Shown one piece after another: positions 1 to 6,580 of a stretch of DNA of 8,756 nucleotides. Origin of the DNA: Chlamydiota bacterium (GTDB taxonomy: Bacteria > Chlamydiota > Chlamydiia > Chlamydiales > Rhabdochlamydiaceae); assembly GCA_011065235.1 (NCBI GenBank), contig JAAKFB010000067.1, forward strand, positions 1 to 8,756, read 5' to 3'. The notes beneath the pieces were generated by a model that had not been told where the DNA came from, searched no databases, and saw only the letters and a list, made by a program, of their open reading frames with translations. The translations under genes and the position numbers were made by a program. Numbering within the stretch: the stretch's first letter is position 1; the number at the start of each line of letters is the position of its first letter.

Positions 1-1
1 T

Positions 2-1639
2 ACAGATATTCGAGTTGATGAAAATACTATTTCGATCCATTACAACGTTCCATTTAGGTGGCATAGCGGATCTTTAATCTTTATTTTCGATAAGAAATGC
101 AACCAGGTTAAACTCGAAATGCGTTTCTTTGGAGAGAATGAAATGAAGCGTTGGAACCAAGTGGTATCTTTGTCACAGCTACTTTCTGACTTAAACCTCA
201 TGCAACTAGAAGAACCTCCGCAACTTTCGGCCAAAGAAGCTAAGGTCGTCTGGCTACTGGAAGATAGGGACAAAGCATCTGGCACACTAGAAATGCAGTT
301 TTACCAAGAGCTTGCTCAGATGTGTATGGATTTTTTCAACATTGACCGTATTGTAGAAAATTTCATACTAAACCTGAATATGAACTCCCATACGATTATT
401 GAGTTAATCCAAAATTCACATGGATATCCTCAATTCTATAACCCAACGCTCGTTGTACTCTTTCAAGTAGTGCTTTCCAATAATTTTGATGATGAAATTG
501 AACTAGCAGCCAATACGCTACGTAAGAATGACTCGCTTGGAATAGCATTCTTTCACGAATTGATGACACGTGAAAGAGGGATAAATGAAGCAATTCGAAT
601 CGCTAGCAAAGGCGAACCAACAGTTGAAAAAATCATGCTGTTTACTGAAATCGTCAAGCATGGAAAAGGAGTAGACGAAGCTATTTTAGCTGCTAGTACT
701 GGCGAACCAACAGTTGAAAAAATCATGCTGTTTACTGAAATCGTCAAGCATGGAAAAGGAGTAGACGAAGCTATTCTAGTTGGTAGTAAAGGCGAATCAA
801 CAGTTGAAAAAATCATGCTGTTTGCTGAAATCATCAAGTATGGAAAAGGAATAGATGAAGCAATCGAGGCTGCTAGCACTGGCGAACCAACAGTTGAAAA
901 AATCAGGCTGTTTATTGAAATCGTCAAGCATGGAAAAGGGTTAGATGAAGCAATCGAGGCTGCTAGCACTGGCGAACCAACATTTAGAACAATCAACCTG
1001 TTTAATGAAATCTTCAAGCATGGAAGAGGAGTCGATGAAGCTCTTCAAGCCGCTAACGAAGTCCTTGAACGCTTTGATCAAAACTTTGCACCTTGGGCAA
1101 TTCAAATTATCATAGAACTCGGAAAACAAGAAAAAGTATTAAAGCAAGCTGTTGAAATAATCACAAATGGTTATATTACTGATCGTTTCACTTATAATTT
1201 TGTATTAAAATTTTTTAATTACATATTTGAACAAGGCGTTGGTTTTGATGAAGCCTTTCAATTTGTAAATAATCATAGCGTATATAGCGCAAGAAGGACA
1301 GGGTGGAGTCCCGATACAGCAAATCTTGTACTTCAATTTTTTTGGGCGATGAGGAAATTTGAAAAAGGAAAGCTCCGTGCTTTTGACTTTTGTAAAATAT
1401 TGATCAAAGACAAAGGAGCAGGCACACTTATTCCAAATGAAATTTTTTCATTTGCTGTAGATTCTATAGATTCCATATATGAACCTCAAGCTTTTGAGAC
1501 TTTAGAAAACTTAATCAAAGAGGGAAAACAACTCGATGAAATCAAGGAATTGATCGATCGAGAGCATACTTGGAAAGGCTACTCCCTTTCTCCAACAAAA
1601 TCCAATGGATTCAAAAAGCTCAGTCAACTTTTAAACTGA
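2..1639 (+). CDS. Helical-repeat protein of unknown function, 5' partial
   Basis: I do not recognise this protein family. The reading frame is open from base 2 to the TGA at 1637-1639 (545 codons visible). The first in-frame ATG is at 119, but the 39 codons before it read as plausible protein (beta-like, with a WHSGSLIFIFD stretch) and no ribosome binding site precedes that ATG, so I treat the gene as starting outside the window. Visible residues 204-353 are five 30-residue repeats with core GEPTVEKI..LF.EIVKHGKG followed by VDEAI. Similar but degenerate helix pairs occur before (around residues 174-203, GINEAI) and after (GVGFDEAF, residues 414-421). This suggests an alpha-solenoid that binds other proteins. 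No signal peptide, membrane segment or catalytic motif is seen in the visible part. The gene is richer in A+T than the cell-wall cluster (for example 16 of 60 G+C at 1201-1260 against 27 of 60 at 2461-2520). A host-interaction role is possible but is only inference. Confidence 0.8.
   Translation, partial: TDIRVDENTISIHYNVPFRWHSGSLIFIFDKKCNQVKLEMRFFGENEMKRWNQVVSLSQLLSDLNLMQLEEPPQLSAKEAKVVWLLEDRDKASGTLEMQFYQELAQMCMDFFNIDRIVENFILNLNMNSHTIIELIQNSHGYPQFYNPTLVVLFQVVLSNNFDDEIELAANTLRKNDSLGIAFFHELMTRERGINEAIRIASKGEPTVEKIMLFTEIVKHGKGVDEAILAASTGEPTVEKIMLFTEIVKHGKGVDEAILVGSKGESTVEKIMLFAEIIKYGKGIDEAIEAASTGEPTVEKIRLFIEIVKHGKGLDEAIEAASTGEPTFRTINLFNEIFKHGRGVDEALQAANEVLERFDQNFAPWAIQIIIELGKQEKVLKQAVEIITNGYITDRFTYNFVLKFFNYIFEQGVGFDEAFQFVNNHSVYSARRTGWSPDTANLVLQFFWAMRKFEKGKLRAFDFCKILIKDKGAGTLIPNEIFSFAVDSIDSIYEPQAFETLENLIKEGKQLDEIKELIDREHTWKGYSLSPTKSNGFKKLSQLLN
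611..1060 (+). repeat. Five tandem 90-bp in-frame repeats
   Basis: Units start at 611, 701, 791, 881 and 971, each beginning with ggcgaa and each exactly 90 bp, so copy-number change would keep the reading frame. The first two units are identical for their first 75 bases (611-685 and 701-775) and differ at only 5 of 90 positions. Units three and four share an identical 29-base end (852-880 and 942-970) but differ more at their front. The fifth unit is clearly more divergent. A degenerate protein-level copy precedes the array (521-610). This mosaic of identity suggests recent duplication and gene conversion between units. Confidence 0.95.
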
Positions 1640-1960
1640 TTCTTCTTCGGCGAGTTGCTCGAAGAGCCAGGAGATGTAGTCGGGATTCGCGTCGGCGATC
1701 AGGATCTTGGAAACCTCGGGCACGTCATAGGTGGCGTGCTGGATGATGTAATCCCGCACTTTGGCAAAGAGCTCATCTTTGGTTTTGAAGAAAACTTTCA
1801 CCTCTTTCTCTTCTTGCATCTTCCCGTCCATCAGATAGAACGAATCGACATAGGGCAGAATGTTGGCGACGGCCACCCACTTTTTTCTGACGAGTTCTTT
1901 GGCGATTTGCTTCGCCTCATTGAGGCTGTCTGATGTCCACTGGATCTGTATGTATGCCAT
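1631..1960 (-). CDS. cutA: CutA1-family divalent-ion tolerance protein
   Basis: This 109-residue protein has the full usual length of the CutA1 family, small ferredoxin-like proteins that form very stable trimers and were first linked to copper tolerance; their real function is unsettled. Family landmarks are visible: AVANILPYVDSFYLMDGK (residues 30-47, the family's NI-P...SxYxWxGK strand), a K-T-K turn (59-61), H75 followed by YDVPE (78-82, the HxYexPE metal-linked motif), and the closing YISWL (95-99). The Cys often present in the 'CVNI' position is Ala/Val here, so that copper ligand of E. coli CutA is missing. It is the last gene of the minus-strand operon, 2 bases after the ftsQ stop, and has its own good ribosome binding site. 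Its 3' end overlaps the convergent repeat gene by 9 bases, leaving no room for a terminator between them. Confidence 0.9.
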   Translation of the reverse strand: MAYIQIQWTSDSLNEAKQIAKELVRKKWVAVANILPYVDSFYLMDGKMQEEKEVKVFFKTKDELFAKVRDYIIQHATYDVPEVSKILIADANPDYISWLFEQLAEEESV

Positions 1961-1962
1961 AG

Positions 1963-2850
1963 CTATGTTCCTTCTTCGATGAATGCCAATTGAGAAACCC
2001 GAAAATCGATCATCTTTAGCGGATAGGTGATCGTCGTTTCCCCTTCTTTTTGAAATTTGAGCTCTAATTTTTCCTTCTCCAAAAGATCTTCTCGCAATTT
2101 TAGGTAATTGCTCAGTTCTTGCGAATACTTTTTTGTCGAAAGGCGCAAAATGCGAGGGAAAACAAAGCGGACTTCTTGGTCTTGGTGGCTTGTGAATACC
2201 TCGTCTTGGGTGATTAGATCGATCTCTTGCCGCCCAAGGCTTTTTTCAAAAGCATTCGAAACATCGACCCGTTTGATATTGAAGAGGTCACTGACGATAG
2301 GACCACTGAGAACTTTGAGTAGTTCGTAGGCAAGTTCGATTTTTTGGCCCGTGAGAGGCTTGTTCCACTCGATTTCTTCTTCTAGGCCTAAGTAGATTTC
2401 GGGGAGGTTTTTGGGAGTGAAAAAAGGTGTCACTGGAAAGGGATATCCATCTTGATCGAGAGCAACGTTTTCAAAGTCGCGAAGAAAACAGATCGGCTGT
2501 CTCGTGGTGTATTCGATGTAGAGTATGCCTGGCTCTTTGATCTTCACTTCCACTTCTTTGATCACGGGAGAGGCGAGGAGTTTGGCTTGCGCCTCTTTGA
2601 GGTCGAATTCGCTGCTGAGAATGGGTTGGTCAGCACTGAGATTGAGCAGCTCGGCAAAGTAAGCGGTTTTGAGTGCTTCTTTTTGAGGGCCTGTCTGCAC
2701 AATCGCTTTGATGGGAACTTTGTAATCGAGGCTGCGGACCCGTTTCCAGTAGTGGTATCCTTTGATCCCGAAAAATGTCATCCCATTGAGAATCACCGCT
2801 GAGGTGAAAATCCAAAGAAGCGACTGAAATAGGGTGATTTTCGTTTTCAT
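1963..2850 (-). CDS. ftsQ: Cell-division protein FtsQ (POTRA domain, bitopic)
   Basis: FtsQ is a single-pass inner-membrane scaffold that joins early and late divisome proteins and controls the FtsW-FtsI peptidoglycan synthase. The 295-residue product has a short cytoplasmic tail, one hydrophobic segment (about residues 8-29), then a POTRA-like domain (about 44-116) that ends in VKIKEPGILYIEY followed by RQP (117-119), the strand with the conserved Arg-x-Pro of FtsQ/DivIB. The ALDQDGYPFP stretch (130-139) matches the family's 'vD..G.vf' motif, and the end (IDFRVSQLAF) matches its closing 'iDLR..nq' strand. Such proteins are often left as hypothetical because overall sequence is poorly conserved. 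The ATG overlaps the murC stop in an ATGA, so translation is probably coupled; no strong Shine-Dalgarno is visible. Position between murC and cutA supports the call. Confidence 0.85.
   Translation of the reverse strand: MKTKITLFQSLLWIFTSAVILNGMTFFGIKGYHYWKRVRSLDYKVPIKAIVQTGPQKEALKTAYFAELLNLSADQPILSSEFDLKEAQAKLLASPVIKEVEVKIKEPGILYIEYTTRQPICFLRDFENVALDQDGYPFPVTPFFTPKNLPEIYLGLEEEIEWNKPLTGQKIELAYELLKVLSGPIVSDLFNIKRVDVSNAFEKSLGRQEIDLITQDEVFTSHQDQEVRFVFPRILRLSTKKYSQELSNYLKLREDLLEKEKLELKFQKEGETTITYPLKMIDFRVSQLAFIEEGT
1969..1974 (-). promoter_or_regulatory. Ribosome binding site of cutA
   Basis: On the minus strand GAAGGA stands 8 bases before the ATG at 1960. It lies inside the last codons of ftsQ and fixes the cutA start. 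Confidence 0.7.
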
Positions 2851-4196
2851 GTCATCAGTATATTGAGGACTGCAGGTCCCACGGTTGTAATGTCTCCCGC
2901 TCCCATGGTGATGAGCACATCACCTGGCTTAAGAAATTGCGATAAATACTGCGTGAGGTTGTCTCTCTTCACAAATTGGATGTCTCGAAAGCCATCCGCT
3001 TTTACCTGCTGACAAATTCTTTCGGGAGTGATTTCAGGAATGGGGGTTTCGCGGGCTGCATAAATATCGGTCACAATCACCTGATCGGCATATTCGAATG
3101 CATCGGCATAGTCGTCGAGACAATATTGCGTGCGGCTATAGCGGTGGGGTTGAAAGGCAACGACGATCCGTTTGCCACGCGTCGCGGATCTGATGGCGCG
3201 TAGTGTTGCAAAAATCTCTGTCGGATGATGGGCATAGTCGTCGTAAATCTCGATGTTGCCTGTCTCTCCTTTTTTCTCGACGCGTCTACCAACTCCTTTA
3301 AATGTGATCAGCCCTTTGCGAAGGGAGGCTTCGGGAACATCGAGTTTGATCCCAAGGCCAAAAACAGCAGCGGAATTGAGGACGTTGTGCGCGCCAATGA
3401 GGGGGATTTCGAGATTGAGGTAGTGTTTTCCCTCGAAGGTGAGATCAAAGGTCATTTTCCACTTGATCTGCTGAAAATTATTGATCACAAGATCGGCATG
3501 CTCATTAAATCCATAGCTATACCCATCAAGGTTGAGAGAACGGAGTAAAATGTCGTCATAGCACCAAAAGAGGTGCTTTTTTGAACCTACTTGAGAGGCA
3601 AATTGTTCAAAAGCATCGAGTAGTGCTTTTTCAGATTTCCAATAATTCATGTGGTCGTGTTCGAGATTGGTGATGATGGCACTGAAACTGGGATAATTCA
3701 GAAATGAACCATCACTTTCATCCGCTTCGATGGCAAAATAGAGACCTTTCCCATAACGACCATTGGTATTTGTCCCATTTAAATAGCCCCCTATCGCAAA
3801 AGAGGGGTCGAAGCCGGCTTCAACTAAGGTGTGCGCAAGAAGTGCCGCTGTGGTGGTTTTTCCATGCGTGCCTGTGACAAGAATAGGAGCATACCCGGTC
3901 ATCATCTGGGCTAGCAACTCAGAGCGATGCAAAAGAGGGATTTTTTCTTTTTTAGCATAGACGAGCTCAAGGTTGTCTTGAGGAACATCGGTTGAGTAGA
4001 TAACTGCATGAGGTTTGCGCACATTTTTGGGGCTATGGCCAACGGTCACTTCTGCCCCTTCTTGTTTCAATTGCTCTAGTGCGGAAGAACCTTTTGCATC
4101 ACTCCCCGATACTTTTTCCCCTTTTCGAAGGAGAATACGGGCCAAAGCGCTCATTCCTATCCCGCCGATTCCCACAAAATGGTAGTGCTTTCTCAT
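2847..4196 (-). CDS. murC: UDP-N-acetylmuramate--L-alanine ligase MurC, free-standing
   Basis: MurC is the cytoplasmic ATP-dependent ligase that adds the first stem-peptide residue, usually L-Ala, to UDP-MurNAc. All family landmarks are present in 449 residues: the N-terminal VGIGGIGMSALAR nucleotide-sugar loop (8-20), the P-loop GTHGKTTT (109-116), EADESDGSF (157-165), NLEHDHMNYW (177-186), the IGAHNVLNSAA segment (268-277), IYDDYAHHPTE (317-327), FQPHRYSRT (348-356) and MGAGDI (431-436). Length is that of an ordinary one-domain MurC. In Chlamydiaceae MurC is fused to D-Ala-D-Ala ligase (Ddl); here the protein stops right after the MurC domain and the next gene is ftsQ, so no Ddl domain follows. 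The ATG overlaps the murG stop (ATGA), with an AGG six bases before the start. Confidence 0.97.
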   Translation of the reverse strand: MRKHYHFVGIGGIGMSALARILLRKGEKVSGSDAKGSSALEQLKQEGAEVTVGHSPKNVRKPHAVIYSTDVPQDNLELVYAKKEKIPLLHRSELLAQMMTGYAPILVTGTHGKTTTAALLAHTLVEAGFDPSFAIGGYLNGTNTNGRYGKGLYFAIEADESDGSFLNYPSFSAIITNLEHDHMNYWKSEKALLDAFEQFASQVGSKKHLFWCYDDILLRSLNLDGYSYGFNEHADLVINNFQQIKWKMTFDLTFEGKHYLNLEIPLIGAHNVLNSAAVFGLGIKLDVPEASLRKGLITFKGVGRRVEKKGETGNIEIYDDYAHHPTEIFATLRAIRSATRGKRIVVAFQPHRYSRTQYCLDDYADAFEYADQVIVTDIYAARETPIPEITPERICQQVKADGFRDIQFVKRDNLTQYLSQFLKPGDVLITMGAGDITTVGPAVLNILMT

Positions 4197-5344
4197 CTAA
4201 TACCTCGCTCCGTCAGCTTTTGCGAATTTGGACTGGCTGCGACTTTGCCAAATCGCCCCTCCTCGTCATCTTTCCCTATTTGATAGCTTTCCAATTGGTT
4301 GAGTACTAGTTTACAGAGTGTGTCTTTTTCTTCATCGCGATATTTTTTCAAATGATCGCGCATGGTCACCAATTTGTCTTTTGCACGCTCTACATGCTCT
4401 GCAAGAGTGTGCAAATGCTCTTGATCTAAGAGGATCGCCCCGCCGATGTCTTCCATCACACGCGCATTTTTGTGCTGGTGACGCTCGGACGCTCCCGGCC
4501 AGGGAATGAGAATACCCGGGATGGCGTATTCGATAAGCTCTGAAAGGGTGCTAGCCCCCGCACGACAGATGGCAAGATCAGCTGCGCGCCATGCGAGATG
4601 CATCTTTTCTTCAAAGGGTTTGACACAGGCGAAAATACCTTGGGTCTCATATTCTTTTTTCAAGGCTTCAGCATCTTGATCACGTCCACAAAAATGGAGC
4701 ACTTGGTAAGGGACCGTCAGCTCGAGTTTTAAAAGCGCTTCGTTGATCCTACGCGCACCTTGCGACCCGCCAAAGACGAGAAGGGTAAATGGGTCGGACT
4801 CGAGACCAAAATATTTGCGTGCCTCTGATGTGATGAGATAGGCATCTTTGTGCTCGCGCGACCAAAAGGGCATTTTTGCAACAGTGGTTTTTCCTTTTAA
4901 ATAGCGAGACGCTTCTTCAAATTGAAGGGCGCAGAGCTTGGCTCCCGATGCAAAAAGGCGGTTCACTTTTCCTGGAAGAGCATTGGACTCGACGAGGATA
5001 TAGGGGATGTTTTTGAGTTTTGCAGCTGCGAGCAAGGGAAAACTGTAAAAGCTGCCAAAGCCGACGATCAAATCGGGAGAAAATTCTTTGAACAGAGCAA
5101 GGCTCTCGCGTATGCCCTTGAGAAGTGCGAGTACAGCTTTGAGAGGATTACTTCGAAATGGGGTGCTGCTGGTGATCTCACGAAAGGGAAATTGGAGTTT
5201 GTGAAAGAAACGGTTGGATCCCAAGCGTCCTCCACCAAAGACGACCTCAAGATCGCTTTGAGCCTCTTTGAGCTCACGAGCTAGCGCTTGGGCGGGGAAA
5301 AGGTGTCCTCCCGTTCCTCCGACTGCAAAAACTATTTTACGCAT
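4193..5344 (-). CDS. murG: Lipid II synthase MurG (GT28 glycosyltransferase)
   Basis: MurG moves GlcNAc from UDP-GlcNAc to undecaprenyl-PP-MurNAc-pentapeptide (lipid I), giving lipid II on the inner face of the membrane. Visible landmarks: GGTGGH (9-14) and the second-domain loop FGGSQGARRIN (191-201), FCGRDQD (218-224), and RAGASTLSEL (261-270) followed by PWPGASERHQHKNA (281-294), which together form the UDP-GlcNAc pocket. The acceptor-side loop usually read HEQN is VESN here (118-121), keeping Glu and Asn but not His and Gln. At 383 residues it is longer than E. coli MurG (about 355), with a hydrophilic tail after residue 355. The start overlaps the ftsW end by 8 bases; only a weak AAAAG precedes it, so it probably depends on coupled translation. 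Confidence 0.96.
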   Translation of the reverse strand: MRKIVFAVGGTGGHLFPAQALARELKEAQSDLEVVFGGGRLGSNRFFHKLQFPFREITSSTPFRSNPLKAVLALLKGIRESLALFKEFSPDLIVGFGSFYSFPLLAAAKLKNIPYILVESNALPGKVNRLFASGAKLCALQFEEASRYLKGKTTVAKMPFWSREHKDAYLITSEARKYFGLESDPFTLLVFGGSQGARRINEALLKLELTVPYQVLHFCGRDQDAEALKKEYETQGIFACVKPFEEKMHLAWRAADLAICRAGASTLSELIEYAIPGILIPWPGASERHQHKNARVMEDIGGAILLDQEHLHTLAEHVERAKDKLVTMRDHLKKYRDEEKDTLCKLVLNQLESYQIGKDDEEGRFGKVAASPNSQKLTERGIR

Positions 5345-6431
5345 AGACTTTTTGGCGATGGGCTACGCTCAAAATCAACCCCATTGCAATGAAGTTGACC
5401 AGCAAGGAAGAGCCCCCATGACTAAAAAAGGGCAAATTGATTCCTTTGCTCGGAAGCAGCCCAGACACCACTCCTAAGTTTAAAAAGGCCTGAAAGCATA
5501 TTAAGAATGTCAGAATAGCGACTAAATAGAAACCTTCGATTCTGCTAGATTTTGCGGCAATCGTCATCCCAATTCCCCCAATCGTCATATAGAGCATGAT
5601 GAGTCCCAGCATGCCGATGAAGCCGAATTCCTCTGCAAAAATGGCGGCGATGTAGTCGCTGCGCGCCTCGGGAAGGTAATCCATTTTTTGAAGGCTCTCG
5701 CCAATCCCTTTGCCCAAAAGTCCGCCAGAGCCTGCTGCAATGCGCGCTTGATGGGGTTGATGTCCTTTTCCTTTCAGATCGAGCTCTGGATGGAGATAAA
5801 TTCGAATCCGGTCGGGAACGTGGCTCATCTGAGAAGCAATAACGGTTCCGAAAACGACACATGCACAGAGGGGAATCGCCCAATAGATCCATTTGATCCG
5901 CATCAAAATAAAGAGTATCAACAATGTCATCAAAATGATGGCGACGGTCCCATTATCAGGCTCAACCAAAATCAATCCAACCGGAATGACCAAAGTGGCA
6001 ACCAATCGGATGAATGCCATGAGGTGCATTCCGTCTTTGTATCGGATGATCACGTGAATCGTGTAAATCGGCAGAAGGTACTTCACAAACTCCGATGGCT
6101 GCAGGGAATTGCCAAAAATGTTGATCCATCGACGAGCCCCATTGATTTGTTGCCCCAATCCCGGGACAAAACAGAGGACGAGCATCCCTGTGAAAATAAA
6201 TAGAAAAACTCCCGACAACTTGAGCACGTTTTCATATCCCAAGAAATAGATCCCCACGGCAAAACCACAAGCTATCAAGGCAAAAGCCAGCTGTTTGAAA
6301 AATGCGTGGTGTGTGCTCCGGTCCAGTGCCTTGTCGAGCACTTCTGCGGCGGTTGTATTGAAAACCATGAGAATCCCCATGGCAAAGAGCAGCAAGACCG
6401 CTGCTATAAGGCTCAAACTATATTTGGTCAT
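5337..6431 (-). CDS. ftsW: SEDS peptidoglycan glycosyltransferase FtsW
   Basis: FtsW polymerises lipid II into glycan strands at the division site together with a class B PBP (FtsI). The 364-residue product is strongly hydrophobic with about ten membrane segments. SEDS motifs in order: NGARRWI (97-103), QPSEFVK (111-117), EPDNGT (157-162), PEARSDYIAAIFAEEFG (254-270), whose D259 aligns with the catalytic Asp known in RodA/FtsW, and PSKGINLPFFSHGGSS (327-342). I call it FtsW and not RodA because it sits between the murD-LysM pair and murG, the classical ftsW place in division and cell-wall clusters; sequence alone separates the two less surely. It is the only gene of the cluster preceded by a real gap (149 bp), so it may have its own promoter or leader. 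Shine-Dalgarno is weak (AGG, 5 bases before the ATG). Confidence 0.93.
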   Translation of the reverse strand: MTKYSLSLIAAVLLLFAMGILMVFNTTAAEVLDKALDRSTHHAFFKQLAFALIACGFAVGIYFLGYENVLKLSGVFLFIFTGMLVLCFVPGLGQQINGARRWINIFGNSLQPSEFVKYLLPIYTIHVIIRYKDGMHLMAFIRLVATLVIPVGLILVEPDNGTVAIILMTLLILFILMRIKWIYWAIPLCACVVFGTVIASQMSHVPDRIRIYLHPELDLKGKGHQPHQARIAAGSGGLLGKGIGESLQKMDYLPEARSDYIAAIFAEEFGFIGMLGLIMLYMTIGGIGMTIAAKSSRIEGFYLVAILTFLICFQAFLNLGVVSGLLPSKGINLPFFSHGGSSLLVNFIAMGLILSVAHRQKVYA

Positions 6432-6507
6432 CCGAACCTATCTCAATAAAATGTCCTGGAAACTTCTTCAAGAATCGGGAAGCTTTTTTAATCTTTCTTT
6501 CAGCCAT
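6418..6507 (-). CDS. Possible small ORF (29 codons) leading into ftsW
   Basis: An ATG at 6507 opens a 29-codon frame that ends in TAG at 6418-6420, inside the start of ftsW (14 bases shared). An AGGGA stands very close before the ATG (2 bases). An alternative in-frame ATG at 6528 would give 36 codons. The peptide is basic near its front (MAERKIKKASRFLKK) with an acidic end and resembles no family I know. It could be a leader peptide that couples translation to ftsW, or a chance frame. The short spacing and tiny size make it weak. Confidence 0.2.
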   Translation of the reverse strand: MAERKIKKASRFLKKFPGHFIEIGSDDQI

Positions 6508-6542
6508 ATTCCCTAATATTGTCTTCATTCAAGATTAAAAAA
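6484..6542. repeat. Perfect 12-bp inverted repeat in the gap before ftsW
   Basis: TTTTTTAATCTT at 6484-6495 is matched by its exact reverse complement AAGATTAAAAAA at 6531-6542, with 35 bases between. The arms are almost all A and T, with one G-C pair. The candidate small-ORF starts lie in the loop. No T run follows the stem in the right place for an intrinsic terminator on either strand, so an RNA hairpin or a protein-binding site is more likely, if it has a role. The rest of the 149-bp gap (6432-6580) shows no convincing promoter. Confidence 0.5.
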
Positions 6543-6580
6543 TTTTCACCGATTCTCATTGAATTTTCCTAGGCATTTTA

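Noticed and set aside
119..121. ATG at 119 as the true start of the repeat gene
   Set aside because: The frame is open to the left edge, the upstream codons read as plausible protein, and no Shine-Dalgarno precedes this ATG, so the gene more likely starts outside the window.
553..1017. Minus-strand reading frame of 154 codons opposite the repeat array
   Set aside because: It mirrors the 90-bp repeats of the plus-strand gene; its repetitive content is a by-product of the array.
611..1060. CRISPR array
   Set aside because: The repeats are directly adjacent 90-bp coding units in one open frame with no unique spacers.
5688..6203. Plus-strand reading frame of 171 codons inside ftsW
   Set aside because: It lies fully opposite a clear FtsW sequence with all SEDS motifs, and its Asn/Gln/His-rich protein looks like reverse translation of membrane codons.
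6432..6580. A sigma-70-type promoter for ftsW in the gap
   Set aside because: Best pairs (such as TTGAAG with TATTGA at 17-base spacing) match too few consensus bases to report as a feature.
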